Of a stretch of DNA of 64,000 nucleotides, positions 26,484-35,902 are shown piece by piece. Each line of letters starts with the position of its first letter. Position 1 is the stretch's first letter. The notes beneath the pieces are model-generated. The model was not told the origin of the DNA. It did no database searches and saw nothing but the letters and a program-made list of their open reading frames with translations. The translations under genes and the position numbers were made by a program. The DNA lies in assembly GCA_013001595.1 (NCBI GenBank), contig JABDMH010000004.1:82862-146861 (forward strand). The letters run 5' to 3'. The stretch comes from Saprospiraceae bacterium (GTDB taxonomy: Bacteria; Bacteroidota; Bacteroidia; Chitinophagales; Saprospiraceae).

Positions 26484-27665
26484 TTGAAACTTTTAGTCAT
26501 TTCAGCAAGATTTCCATTGCCTCTAGAAAAAGGTGATAAATTACGGCTATATCATCAGCTGAAATACCTGGCACGTGATCATGAAGTATTTCTCATCTCA
26601 TTGGCCGATGAAGAAATCGAAGAAAAATGGCAGCGGGACATTGAGTCTTTCTGCCAAAAGACCTACATCTTTAGCCAGTCCTACGCACAACATGTCTTTA
26701 ATGCACTGAGGGGTCTATGTTTGGGCATGCCGGTTAATGTCGGGTATTTCTATCAGCCCAGTATCAAAAGACGGATCCACCAATTGGTTGGCGAAATTGA
26801 TCCAACAGCGATTTATGTTCAGTTGATCAGGATGGTACCTTATGTAAAGGACCTGCAAGTGCCCTTCATGGGCATTGACTATATGGACTCATTTTCTCTG
26901 AGAATTCAGCGTCGGGTAGAATTGGGAGGATTGACATCTCTATTCTGGCGCTTGGAAAAAGCCATGCTCACAAGATTTGAACTTAGCTGTGCCAAGTATT
27001 TTGACTCCAAATTTATCATTAGTGATGTTGATAAGCAGCATCTTGAGTCTCAGGGTATTGATGGACTTACACTGCTGCGAAATGGAGTTGACATTGAGTA
27101 CTATCGGGTCGATCAGGATAGGAAAGCGCAAAAGGAATATGATATTCTATTGGTGGGTAATATGAGCTATCATCCGAATATTCTCGCAGCAAAATACTTG
27201 GTTGAGCAGATCGCAGTCCCACTCAGGAGGAAATTGCCCAACCTTAAGTTACTAATTGCCGGGGCCTCACCCAGTCCACAAGTTACAAGGTTACAGAATG
27301 ATTGGATTCATGTAACGGGTTATATGCCAGACATCAGGGATGCCTATGCCAATGCCAGAATCTTTGTGGCCCCTATCTTTGCCGGAAGTGGCCTGCAAAA
27401 CAAAATCTTAGAAGCCATGGCGATGGGGCTTCCCTGTGTAACGAGTTCTTTGGTAAATGATTCAATATGTGCTCCAGCAGAGGCGGTTCGCGAAGCCAAT
27501 GATCCAGCAGCCTTCATCGACGCAGTTTGGTCACTTCTACAACATGGTGATTTGGATAAATATGGAAATGTCGGAAGGGCTTTTGTGAAGGAACATTTTG
27601 GCTGGGAAGGTTGCAGTGTTCCTCTGAAAAATCTGGGTGCATATCACAGCAATAAAAGCTCATGA
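26484..27665 (+). CDS. GT-B glycosyltransferase (GT4-like), second of a pair
   Basis: This 393-aa protein has the same architecture as the preceding gene: an N-terminal LLVISARFPLPLEKGDKLRL and a C-terminal domain with ILLVGNMSYHPNI and GSGLQNKILEAMAMGLP. The only start that gives the expected N-terminus is TTG at 26484; the nearest ATG (26456) is in another frame. The two enzymes are clearly related but diverged, which suggests an old duplication. Donor and acceptor are unknown. A Trp/Gly-rich region near the C-terminus is followed by a polar end. Confidence 0.88.
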   Translation: MKLLVISARFPLPLEKGDKLRLYHQLKYLARDHEVFLISLADEEIEEKWQRDIESFCQKTYIFSQSYAQHVFNALRGLCLGMPVNVGYFYQPSIKRRIHQLVGEIDPTAIYVQLIRMVPYVKDLQVPFMGIDYMDSFSLRIQRRVELGGLTSLFWRLEKAMLTRFELSCAKYFDSKFIISDVDKQHLESQGIDGLTLLRNGVDIEYYRVDQDRKAQKEYDILLVGNMSYHPNILAAKYLVEQIAVPLRRKLPNLKLLIAGASPSPQVTRLQNDWIHVTGYMPDIRDAYANARIFVAPIFAGSGLQNKILEAMAMGLPCVTSSLVNDSICAPAEAVREANDPAAFIDAVWSLLQHGDLDKYGNVGRAFVKEHFGWEGCSVPLKNLGAYHSNKSS

Positions 27666-27695
27666 GCCCATCCAAAGTCTTGAATGATTTTACAC

Positions 27696-27703
27696 TACTT
27701 TTG
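27696..27703 (+). promoter_or_regulatory. -7 box for ribBA with a long leader
   Basis: TACTTTTG followed by CA is a perfect Bacteroidota -7 box. The transcript would start near 27708, leaving a leader of about 140 bases before the ATG at 27851. I see no FMN riboswitch consensus in that leader. Confidence 0.45.
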
Positions 27704-27850
27704 CAACACTAAATTGGGCAAATGCAGCTTAAGCAATTTACAACACAAACCACATTGATCTTTGCCGACAATAGGAATCATTGATTCGACAGGGATTATT
27801 TCTTGGTTAAGCACTTGCAACCAGTAAGGACAAAACAGGTTGAAATCATT

Positions 27851-28951
27851 ATGGATCAATTGGATAGTATAGCATCTGCAATAGAGGAAATTAGACAAGG
27901 TAAGTTGGTCATTGTAGTAGATGATGAAGACCGAGAGAACGAGGGCGATTTCATTTGTGCTGCGGAGTGTATCACTCCTGACATCATCAATTTTATGGCT
28001 CTGTATGGAAGGGGTCTTATTTGTACTCCGATCACTGAAGACAGAGCAAAGGAATTGGAGTTGGATCTGATGGTTGAACAGAGCACTGCACTTCATGAAA
28101 CCGCGTTTACCATTTCGATCGACCTAATTGGCAAGGGATGTACAACAGGCATATCAGCGTATGATCGAGCTACTGGCATCAAAGCCCTCGTTGATCCAAA
28201 TACTAAACCTAGTGATTTTGGTAGGCCCGGACATTTGTTTCCGTTAAAAGCTAAGAATGGAGGTGTATTACGGAGGACTGGACATACTGAAGCCGCCATT
28301 GATTTAGCTCGTTTGGCGGGGTTTTCCCCGGCCGGTGTATTGGTTGAAATTTTGAACGCTGACGGTACGATGGCACGATTGCCACAGCTGAAAGAGATTG
28401 CAGCCGAGCATGACCTTAGAATAATTTCTATTAAAGACCTGGTTGCGTACCGCTTGCAGACGGAAAGGCTGGTATATAAGGAAATTGCTGTCCCTGCTCA
28501 ATCAAAATGGGGGGAGGTCGAAATTGTAGCCTATCGGCAAGTTACTACAGGTGATACGCACCTTGCCATCGTTTGGGGAGAATGGAAACCTGAAGATCCA
28601 CTGCTCGTTCGGGTACATTCAACAACAGAAACTGGTGATATTCTAGGAACACTCTTCGATGATTATGGCATTCAAATGCATGAGGCCATGAAAAAGATCA
28701 AGGAAGCCGGTAAGGGCGTACTTCTATATATGCGACATACCGAAGGCAATTCAATCATTCATAAACTGCGACATCTCAAGGAAGGAGTTGCTGTAGAGAA
28801 AAGTGAACAGCGGGACTTTGGGGTAGGTGCACAGATACTCCGAGATCTAGGCGTGCGAAAAATTCGCTTACTTACCCGAAATCCTAAAAGAAGGGTAGCT
28901 CTTGATGGCTATGGACTTGAGATTGTCGAAAACGTTGCCCTAGACTTCTAG
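27851..28951 (+). CDS. ribB: RibBA with an apparently degenerate RibA half
   Basis: This 366-aa fusion has an intact N-terminal 3,4-dihydroxy-2-butanone-4-phosphate synthase domain (residues about 1-205), with the acidic DDEDRENEGDF motif and GHTEAAIDLARLAG. The C-terminal GTP cyclohydrolase II domain has lost its key residues. The three zinc-binding Cys of the usual HSECxTGD...RCDCG segment are Thr259, Asp270 and Tyr272, and the EGRGIGL loop with the catalytic Arg reads EGNSII. RibB activity is expected; RibA activity is not. The ATG at 27851 fits RibB N-termini better than a TTG at 27803. A separate functional RibA should exist elsewhere if the cell makes riboflavin. Confidence 0.9.
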   Translation: MDQLDSIASAIEEIRQGKLVIVVDDEDRENEGDFICAAECITPDIINFMALYGRGLICTPITEDRAKELELDLMVEQSTALHETAFTISIDLIGKGCTTGISAYDRATGIKALVDPNTKPSDFGRPGHLFPLKAKNGGVLRRTGHTEAAIDLARLAGFSPAGVLVEILNADGTMARLPQLKEIAAEHDLRIISIKDLVAYRLQTERLVYKEIAVPAQSKWGEVEIVAYRQVTTGDTHLAIVWGEWKPEDPLLVRVHSTTETGDILGTLFDDYGIQMHEAMKKIKEAGKGVLLYMRHTEGNSIIHKLRHLKEGVAVEKSEQRDFGVGAQILRDLGVRKIRLLTRNPKRRVALDGYGLEIVENVALDF

Positions 28952-29012
28952 TCTGGATTTGGCCACACCTTCCGCTCCCTACTTATATTTTCTTTATCAA
29001 AGCATCCAGTGC

Positions 29013-29053
29013 ACTAGGATTCAATTGCCACGGTGGAACAATAGGTCCCTAGT
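29013..29053. repeat. Imperfect palindrome between converging genes
   Basis: ACTAGG (29013-29018), ATTG (29024-29027) and CCAC (29028-29031) pair with GTGG (29033-29036), CAAT (29039-29042) and CCTAGT (29048-29053). The element lies between the ends of ribBA and the PorP/SprF gene. It lacks a T run, so it is not a classic terminator. Confidence 0.5.
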
Positions 29054-29066
29054 TGGCTTGAAAGTT

Positions 29067-30134
29067 TCAGAATGTGGGACAGATGGTTCCCTCATCCTGA
29101 TAATCTCCAAAATATGAAATGGACACTTCGAAGGCACCTTGTCCCGTAGGGTAGTTAACTACATCCCGTATATTGACATCGTAGCTTAGGCCGATGAGAA
29201 GATTGCCTATACCCATTCCTGCCAAAAATCCGATCATATCGGGAGCAAATTTGGCCTCTAGGTCTTGGACTGTGCGAACCCAAGCTCCCAAATGAAAATT
29301 GAATGCATCAGTGGTAGAAGGCTCAATGATGAAATTATTTCCCACGGTAATGGCCGTATGAGCCCTTTGTTTCAGGACAAAAGTCCGAGGAGAAATATCG
29401 ATGTTTTCACTCAGTCGAGTGGTAATACCCCCGTGAAAACTATATTTTCGAAATAAGGAACTTTCAGAAAGTTGCTGCTGATTTTCGTCGTCATCTTTGC
29501 GATAGAAAGAAACTTCGGGTTCAAGAATATGGTGCACGACTCCTCCTGCGAACAGGCTGAAGGACGAACTAGGTGCCGAAAAGTAGTTTAGGCCAAATGC
29601 AAAGTCTCCAAAACTATAGTTATTAGCAGGAAGATCTTCACCGGTTGGTCCGGTATAACTGTCTACGCCATTAAATTGATCTTGAAATACCAAATTCTTG
29701 TACAGTAAATTCCGTTGTACCGTTGAAAATTGTATTCCAGCTGATAGATAGTTGGTATTGGATTGCCCCAAACTCTTATGAAATGCACCCAATAAGGAAA
29801 TACTATTGGTTGATAGATTTAGTGATCCAGCTTGGTCAGTGACAAATTGAATGCCAACACCGAATGCGTCACCTGCTAGAGCTCTTGACTGCAAATCGAA
29901 TCGCAGATCTAGGGATGCGCCAAACGTATTGATGGCCTCTTCCAGTGGTCCACGCCACTGATCTCGATAGATAGAGCTAACTCGATAGCGAGCGTCAAAA
30001 CCACCTGTTAATGAAGGGTTGAGATGCAGGGGAGCAGCATAATACTGAGAAAATTGAGGGTCTTGACCCCAAGCATGCTGCAATGACAACACGAATATTG
30101 CGATAAAGAATGATGGTAATACCCAATTCTGCAT
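29067..30134 (-). CDS. PorP/SprF family type IX secretion protein
   Basis: This 355-aa protein has a signal peptide ending WGQ and the PorP/SprF beginning DPQFSQYYAAPLHLNPSLTG, followed by an IYRDQWRG segment. The rest is a predicted beta-barrel with strong aromatic/Gly alternation and ends in YFGDYQDE. PorP/SprF proteins are outer-membrane parts of type IX secretion and gliding, often with one copy per secreted partner. It stands alone here, without PorK, L, M or N, which suggests an accessory copy. It supports the assignment of the two sorting-domain proteins in the window as real type IX substrates. Confidence 0.92.
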   Translation of the reverse strand: MQNWVLPSFFIAIFVLSLQHAWGQDPQFSQYYAAPLHLNPSLTGGFDARYRVSSIYRDQWRGPLEEAINTFGASLDLRFDLQSRALAGDAFGVGIQFVTDQAGSLNLSTNSISLLGAFHKSLGQSNTNYLSAGIQFSTVQRNLLYKNLVFQDQFNGVDSYTGPTGEDLPANNYSFGDFAFGLNYFSAPSSSFSLFAGGVVHHILEPEVSFYRKDDDENQQQLSESSLFRKYSFHGGITTRLSENIDISPRTFVLKQRAHTAITVGNNFIIEPSTTDAFNFHLGAWVRTVQDLEAKFAPDMIGFLAGMGIGNLLIGLSYDVNIRDVVNYPTGQGAFEVSISYFGDYQDEGTICPTF

Positions 30135-30187
30135 AAATATGTTTATAACCTATTTTTCAGTCCTTTAGTATAAGATCGGGCACTATC

Positions 30188-31546
30188 CTATAAATTCTGA
30201 ATGATGTCGTACTGTGTAATCACATGTCGATTTCCTGCCTTATCTATGGTGGTTACTGCCGGGTGTTTGCGATTGATTATTTGACTTAGTTTATGAATTG
30301 GAGTCTCTAAATCAACGTCAGGAAATGGTTCTCCCATAATCACCTTAACTGAAGGATTATCTTCTTCATGAGAAGTATCCAATAAAAACTGAATGATTTG
30401 GCCTTCTGTGATAGATCCAGCAATTTTATCGCCTTGCATGACCGGCATTTGTGAAATGTCTTTCTCCTTCATTTTCTTGACCACCAAGTTCACAGGATCA
30501 TCAGCCTGTACGGATAGAAATTGATGATGTACCTTATTCTCGACCAACTCCTTGACGTTTAATGCATCTTCTAAGAATCCCCGTTCTCGCATCCAATCAT
30601 CGTTATAAATCTTTCCAACATAGCGACTGCCATGGTCATGAAAGATGAGTACAACAAGATCTTCTGATGTCAATCTATCTTTCATTTGCAATAAGCCTGC
30701 CATTGCGCTTCCTGCTGAATACCCAAGGAGAATCCCTTCGACTCGTGCCAGCTTCCTAGCGGCCATTGCGCCATCCTTGTCGGTCACCTTTTCAAAGTGA
30801 TCAATGAGGTCAAAAGCTACATTTTTGGGTAAAATATCTTCTCCGATTCCTTCAGTGATGTAGGGATAAATCTCCGATTCATCAAATATGCCGGTTTCAT
30901 GATATTTCTTAAACACAGATCCATAAGTATCTACTCCCCAGATTTTGATATTGGGATTCTGCTCTTTCAAATACTTTGCTACACCAGAGATGGTGCCGCC
31001 CGTTCCAACACCGACCACTACATGCGTCACTTTGCCATCCGTCTGCTCCCAAATCTCGGGTCCCGTGCTCTCATAATGTGCTTCAGTATTCGCAAGGTTA
31101 TCGTACTGATTGAACCAAAATGAGTTGCTCAACTCTTTGCTCAATTTTTCGGCTACAGAGTAGTATGACCTTGGATCATCAGGACCGACATTTGTTGGGC
31201 AAACAATTACTTCGGCACCATGAGCTTTTAGGATGTCGATCTTTTCCTTGGACTGCTTGTCATTGGTAGTAAATATGCACTTATACCCTTTAACACAGGC
31301 AGCAATGGCCAGTCCCATTCCTGTATTTCCAGAAGTACATTCTATTATGGTGCCACCTGGCTTGATCTTTCCATCAGACTCTGCTTGCTCTAGCATACGC
31401 AAAGCCATTCGATCTTTAATGCTGTGGCCGGGATTAAAGGTCTCTACCTTCGCTAAAACTTGACAGGGCAGATCTTGCACTATCCGATTCAGTTGAACCA
31501 ATGGTGTCCATCCAATAGTCTGTAAAATATCATCCTTTATATCCAA
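30188..31546 (-). CDS. Cystathionine beta-synthase (PLP enzyme with CBS pair)
   Basis: The 452-aa protein has an N-terminal PLP-dependent fold of the cysteine synthase/cystathionine beta-synthase group. The likely PLP Lys is in GHSIKDRMALRM, the substrate loop is TSGNTGMGLA and the phosphate-binding loop is GVGTGGTISG. The C-terminal 130 residues form two CBS (Bateman) motifs that commonly bind adenosyl ligands. It probably joins serine and homocysteine to cystathionine. The frame is open to 31642, but that would overlap the LysM gene by 59 bases. A TTG at 31546 gives the standard N-terminus (DIKDDILQTIGWTPLVQL) and is preferred. Confidence 0.9.
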   Translation of the reverse strand: MDIKDDILQTIGWTPLVQLNRIVQDLPCQVLAKVETFNPGHSIKDRMALRMLEQAESDGKIKPGGTIIECTSGNTGMGLAIAACVKGYKCIFTTNDKQSKEKIDILKAHGAEVIVCPTNVGPDDPRSYYSVAEKLSKELSNSFWFNQYDNLANTEAHYESTGPEIWEQTDGKVTHVVVGVGTGGTISGVAKYLKEQNPNIKIWGVDTYGSVFKKYHETGIFDESEIYPYITEGIGEDILPKNVAFDLIDHFEKVTDKDGAMAARKLARVEGILLGYSAGSAMAGLLQMKDRLTSEDLVVLIFHDHGSRYVGKIYNDDWMRERGFLEDALNVKELVENKVHHQFLSVQADDPVNLVVKKMKEKDISQMPVMQGDKIAGSITEGQIIQFLLDTSHEEDNPSVKVIMGEPFPDVDLETPIHKLSQIINRKHPAVTTIDKAGNRHVITQYDIIQNL

Positions 31547-31583
31547 GACAATGGCTTTGTTGTTGGCCGCAAAAGTAAGAAAA

Positions 31584-32426
31584 TTAGCGGCTGGCGCTTG
31601 CTCGATTAGCCAGGTAACGGGTGCGGACAAAGAACTTCTCATTTATGGCACCCAGCTCCTGCGCGAGTTCTGCGGAGACGACAAGATCGATCTCTTCTGC
31701 ATAGAGATGCTCTGGAATGGTGCCTATTACTTTTGCATATAGTTGATGTCCCAGCAAGGGGTTCTTAATTTCGATTATTGAACCCGTTTCGGCATGTCGA
31801 TGCATCACAAATCGACCGATAGAATTGTTTTTCTTATGCCAAAACGCCACTTCATTCCTGGCATTGGAGGTGATCCGTTGATTAAAGAACCTTTGAGCAT
31901 ATTCTGAAGGACCTATATTTGAATGAGCAGTTCCTTCAATTACATGTAGAGCCTCGATCCTCTTCTTTAACCAACCTATATGAAGTATTTGACCTATCTG
32001 CAAGTCAGCACGTTCCAGATCGTTTCGTCGCAGTAATAATTTACCAGGCATATCAAAATAGACCCTCGCGATCCGAAAGACATTATCTTTTGGCTTCACT
32101 TGATAATACAAAGGCTCATATTGACTTCGCGACGGTAAGGCCTTCTGGTACACAATGTTAGAATCATTGATTGGAACAACCATTTGACTACTGGCACTAA
32201 GGTGGGATTCTTGAAGTTGGGGATTTGAATTCTTTAGATCATCAATACTACTTCCATACTTCTGAGCAACTGCATATAAAGTCTCGTTCTCAGCCATGTG
32301 GTGATAAACGACTTTTCCTAACTTGTCGTCGAAATGAATCTGTATGGTCTTCTTGAGAAGCAAGCTTTGACCCATTACCATCTCACTGCCAAAGAGTAAG
32401 AGAGCGAATAGTAAACATTTAATCAT
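31584..32426 (-). CDS. LysM protein with a C-terminal double-psi-like domain
   Basis: The 280-aa exported protein has a signal peptide (IKCLLFALLLFGSEMVMG), then two LysM-like repeats (about 45-90 and 110-155, each with a YxVxxxD/E...I pattern). It ends with a domain of about 90 residues containing NEVAFWHKKNNSIGRFVMHR and GHQLYAKVIG, which resembles an RlpA/double-psi beta-barrel. The LysM parts should bind peptidoglycan. The frame is open to 32465; the Met at 32426 is chosen because it begins the signal peptide. The protein likely has a cell-wall role in the periplasm. The typical RlpA catalytic acid is not evident, so enzymatic activity is uncertain. Confidence 0.75.
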   Translation of the reverse strand: MIKCLLFALLLFGSEMVMGQSLLLKKTIQIHFDDKLGKVVYHHMAENETLYAVAQKYGSSIDDLKNSNPQLQESHLSASSQMVVPINDSNIVYQKALPSRSQYEPLYYQVKPKDNVFRIARVYFDMPGKLLLRRNDLERADLQIGQILHIGWLKKRIEALHVIEGTAHSNIGPSEYAQRFFNQRITSNARNEVAFWHKKNNSIGRFVMHRHAETGSIIEIKNPLLGHQLYAKVIGTIPEHLYAEEIDLVVSAELAQELGAINEKFFVRTRYLANRASASR

Positions 32427-32492
32427 GACAAAAGCATGTGTGATCATATGATTATAAAGGTACAATATATTAGTAATAATTGTAATGTGTAA

Positions 32493-33227
32493 ATGAAAAT
32501 TATTGGTGTCGTCCCTGCTCGATACGAATCAAGCCGTTTTCCGGGGAAGCCCCTGTTAGACATCAAGGGTAAATCCATGATATCAAGGGTCTTTCACACT
32601 GCATCACAATGTCATCAGATTGATGAAGTTTGGATAGCTACAGATGATAGTAGGATCTTTGCACATTGCTCTGATAGGAAGATTCCAGTAGTGATGACCT
32701 CTACTGATCATCGGTCAGGGACTGATCGAGTGGCTGAAGTAGCTCTTTCGAAGCACGCGGATGTGATTATTAATATTCAGGGTGATGAACCTTTTCTTCC
32801 ATCAGCTCACCTAGACAAGCTAGTAGCGGCATTTGCTGATGAGACGGTACAAATAGCCACATTAGCAGCTCCGATTAAAGATGAGACACTCATGTCCAAT
32901 CCTAACCTGGTTAAGCTAGTAAAGCGAGCGGATGGACGCGCTTTGTATTTTAGCAGATCGCTCATTCCATTTGCAAGGGGAAAAAGTGAACTTTCAAATT
33001 ATTGGCAGCACCTGGGAGTTTATGCATATCGCAGAGCTACCTTGCTAGCATTATCAAATCTTCAGGTGAGTTGGTTAGAATCAATGGAGAAGTTGGAACA
33101 ACTGAGATGGTTAGAATCGGGGTATGATGTACAAGTATGTGAAGTCTCGGAAGGAACCATTGGAATTGATCATCTGACAGATGTAGACCGTCTTGTCGAA
33201 TGGATGGAACAAAATGGTGTGGATTAG
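32493..33227 (+). CDS. kdsB: 3-deoxy-manno-octulosonate cytidylyltransferase KdsB
   Basis: This 244-aa enzyme activates Kdo with CTP for lipopolysaccharide core synthesis. Hallmarks are VPARYESSRFPGKPL at the start (nucleotide binding), STDHRSGTDRVAE, INIQGDEPF and the LYFSRSLIPF stretch. Its presence shows that the organism makes a Kdo-containing lipid A core, so it has a diderm envelope. It is the first gene of a rightward run that includes a dehydrogenase, an SGNH hydrolase and a flippase. Length is normal for the family. Confidence 0.95.
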   Translation: MKIIGVVPARYESSRFPGKPLLDIKGKSMISRVFHTASQCHQIDEVWIATDDSRIFAHCSDRKIPVVMTSTDHRSGTDRVAEVALSKHADVIINIQGDEPFLPSAHLDKLVAAFADETVQIATLAAPIKDETLMSNPNLVKLVKRADGRALYFSRSLIPFARGKSELSNYWQHLGVYAYRRATLLALSNLQVSWLESMEKLEQLRWLESGYDVQVCEVSEGTIGIDHLTDVDRLVEWMEQNGVD

Positions 33228-33249
33228 CTGAACATGGGAATCTAGACAA

Positions 33250-34584
33250 ATGAAGAATATTTTGGTTATCGGTGCAGGGCGCTCCTCACACGTCCTGATT
33301 GAGTTTTTATTAGCCAATGCAGAGCAGTTTCGCTGGTTGGTTACTGTAGCGGACGCAGAGCCTTCTGCTGCTGCACGACGTATTAATGGTCATAAACATG
33401 GATTGTCTGTTTGGTTGGATGTAAATAAACCTAATGACCGAAAAGACTTGATTAAAAGGAGTGACCTGGTTATTTCACTACTGCCGGCTCAGTTGCACCT
33501 AAAAGTGGCTAAAGATTGCCTTTTATTGAGAAAGCACTTACTGACAGCCAGCTACCTCAGTCCAGATATTGAATCTATGCATGATGTAGTACAAGGGAGT
33601 GGTCTTACGTTTATTTCCGAACTGGGTGTAGATCCTGGAATTGATCATATGTCTGCTATGAGATTGATTGAACAAATTAAGGGTCAAGGCGGAGATATCT
33701 TTGACTTTCGGTCGTATACAGGTGGACTTGTAGCACCAGATAGTGATGACAATCCATGGCATTATAAAATCACATGGAATCCACAAAACGTCGTGATGGC
33801 GGGACAGGGTACCGCACAATATCTCGATCAGAATAAACCCCGATTTGTACCAGGATATCGTGTATTTGAACATCCAAGAATTGTAGAGGTACACGGATTT
33901 GGGGAGTTAGAAATGTATCCTAATCGGGATTCATTGCTATACCAAACTGTGTATGGATTGGATAATGTTACCAATATGATACGTGGGACACTTAGGTATC
34001 CGGGTTTCTGTAGCGCGTGGAATGCATTGGTGAAAATTGGTCTTACAGAGAGTTTTGGAATGATTCATAATACTGGAGGCCTTACTTATCGCCGATTATT
34101 GGAAGGCTTTTTGCCTGTGGGGAATGGGCCGCTAAAATCTAGATTGGCCCAGTACTTAGGTGTTGCCGTTGATAATGAAATAATACATAAAATCGAATGG
34201 CTCGGATTATTGTCTTCCACTTCAGTGGATCTTTCCAATGGCACAGCTGCTGAGATTCTCTTAGAATTGTTGCTCAGAAAATGGAAAATGACAGGAAAGG
34301 ATAGAGACGTGGTCATAATGCAGCACGAGATTTACTATCGTAAAAATCATTCCGACCACTTGAAGGTAAGCACGCTCATCTATGAGGGAGAATCCTTGAA
34401 GAAAACGGCAATGGCCAAACTCGTTGGTTGGCCTTTGGGAGTTGCAGCAAAGTTGCTGATGACAGGCCAGCTAGACTATCCAGGCATTCATCGTCCCACT
34501 AACAGAAGGGTATATGAGCCGGTATTGGATGGACTCCAGCAACTAGGTGTGAATTTTATAGAATCTGATGGCAGCGAAGGGTAG
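33250..34584 (+). CDS. Saccharopine dehydrogenase-like oxidoreductase
   Basis: This 444-aa protein starts with a Rossmann NAD(P)-binding motif (ILVIGAGRSSHVL) and has the saccharopine-dehydrogenase/LYS9 body, with LITASYLSPD-like, ELGVDPGIDHMSAM and TGGL segments. In fungi LYS9 is saccharopine reductase. In Bacteroidota such genes may act in lysine breakdown or in a related carboxy-amine condensation. The exact substrate cannot be told. It lies 22 bases after kdsB but has no evident metabolic link to Kdo. Confidence 0.85.
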   Translation: MKNILVIGAGRSSHVLIEFLLANAEQFRWLVTVADAEPSAAARRINGHKHGLSVWLDVNKPNDRKDLIKRSDLVISLLPAQLHLKVAKDCLLLRKHLLTASYLSPDIESMHDVVQGSGLTFISELGVDPGIDHMSAMRLIEQIKGQGGDIFDFRSYTGGLVAPDSDDNPWHYKITWNPQNVVMAGQGTAQYLDQNKPRFVPGYRVFEHPRIVEVHGFGELEMYPNRDSLLYQTVYGLDNVTNMIRGTLRYPGFCSAWNALVKIGLTESFGMIHNTGGLTYRRLLEGFLPVGNGPLKSRLAQYLGVAVDNEIIHKIEWLGLLSSTSVDLSNGTAAEILLELLLRKWKMTGKDRDVVIMQHEIYYRKNHSDHLKVSTLIYEGESLKKTAMAKLVGWPLGVAAKLLMTGQLDYPGIHRPTNRRVYEPVLDGLQQLGVNFIESDGSEG

Positions 34585-34612
34585 AGGTCATATCTTTTCA
34601 CTATAGTTAATA

Positions 34613-35842
34613 ATGGAGCTTACAATGGCTAGACCATATCTCATCGCCTTCATCATGATGATTGGCCTATCAGAACCAGGAGGTATCCTTCGTGCACAGG
34701 ATTGTAGAGATGACCATCTCGAACGAGAATACTCAGTACGCGATGAGCTACCTAATTTTTCGTTTAAGCTCTCGCAAAATCAAGAGGTGCGGGTTGCTTT
34801 TCTAGGAAGTAGTATCACCGCTCAACCAGGATGGAGAAAATATGCCATGGAGTGGTTGAAGGGGGCGTTTCCCAAGTCAGTATTTACAGAAATAAATGCT
34901 GCCATTGGAGTCACTGCTTCAGATTTTGAAGCCTATCGATTGTCTGACCAAGTACTGAGATTTGGTCCTGACCTAATCTTCATTGAGTTTGCCGTCAACG
35001 ATAGTAAGAAAACCAAGGAAACCATGCTTAAAGCAATGGAAGGTATGGTAAGACAAGTCCATATGCACGACCCCCATATAGACATGTGCTTCGTCTATAC
35101 AATTAAGGATGCCTATCTCGAAGATGAAATCAAGGGAATGTTGCCCACTTCCAAACAGGCCATGGAGGAGATCGCAGATTACTATGGCATTAGCACAATT
35201 AATTTTGGTGCTGAAATTGCTGACCTTGTGTGCCGTGAGCAATTGATATTTGAGGGAACTTTGGAACAGGATGCTGAGATGGTCTTCAACCGAGATGGTG
35301 TACATCCATACATCGAAACAGGCCATTTGCTGTATTTTTCGATTCTAAAAAGGAACTTGACCAAGGCTTTGTCGCAGGCACAGTCAATTTACAGGCACCA
35401 CATACGTCCTCCATTATTTGACGATCACTTTATACATACAAAGATGATAGACCTGGCCGAAGTCAATAAGGATGATCAATGGCAGCTTATAAAATGCGCG
35501 GGGCAAACAAGCCTGAATAAGTTTTCGGAAATGCTGCCATACCTTTGGCACACCAACAGGACTAATTCAATTTTGACTTTTAGATTTAGGGGCACAAGCG
35601 TTGGGATATATGATATTGTGGGCCCATCGTCCATTCAGAGCATTACCCTTGAGATAGATGGAGTCGCAAGGAAAGTTCCAAGATTTGATGCCTATTGTTC
35701 TTATCACCGTATGGGTTATTTTTTAGTAGATAACCTGGAGGATACGGCACATGATGTGAGGCTGAACGTGAATGCGGAGCCCTTCAATAAAGGTGCGATT
35801 TTATCAAAACGGGGTAGAAAAATAGATGACCCCATAGCATGA
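34613..35842 (+). CDS. Secreted SGNH/GDSL hydrolase
   Basis: This 409-aa protein has an N-terminal hydrophobic signal (residues 6-28) and an SGNH hydrolase domain at about 58-255. Block I is FLGSSITA with nucleophile Ser67, block III is EFAVND and block V is RDGVHP, which gives the Asp/His pair. The C-terminal 150 residues (about 260-409) form a beta-rich domain of unknown type (SILTFRFRGTSVGIYDI). Such enzymes often remove acetyl or acyl groups from surface polysaccharides. The next gene is a polysaccharide flippase, which supports this role. Confidence 0.85.
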   Translation: MELTMARPYLIAFIMMIGLSEPGGILRAQDCRDDHLEREYSVRDELPNFSFKLSQNQEVRVAFLGSSITAQPGWRKYAMEWLKGAFPKSVFTEINAAIGVTASDFEAYRLSDQVLRFGPDLIFIEFAVNDSKKTKETMLKAMEGMVRQVHMHDPHIDMCFVYTIKDAYLEDEIKGMLPTSKQAMEEIADYYGISTINFGAEIADLVCREQLIFEGTLEQDAEMVFNRDGVHPYIETGHLLYFSILKRNLTKALSQAQSIYRHHIRPPLFDDHFIHTKMIDLAEVNKDDQWQLIKCAGQTSLNKFSEMLPYLWHTNRTNSILTFRFRGTSVGIYDIVGPSSIQSITLEIDGVARKVPRFDAYCSYHRMGYFLVDNLEDTAHDVRLNVNAEPFNKGAILSKRGRKIDDPIA

Positions 35843-35902
35843 AAATAATTTCTATTTAGGAAAGATTTTAATTAATGGGGATTTAATTAATTAGCACTAC
35901 TC

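Noticed and set aside
27704..27850. FMN riboswitch before ribBA
   Set aside because: None of the conserved FMN-aptamer stretches (AGGGG..., the GGCGGT-like core) is present in the leader.
27695..28096. 133-codon leftward frame opposite ribBA
   Set aside because: It is antisense to the clear RibB coding region and has no family features.
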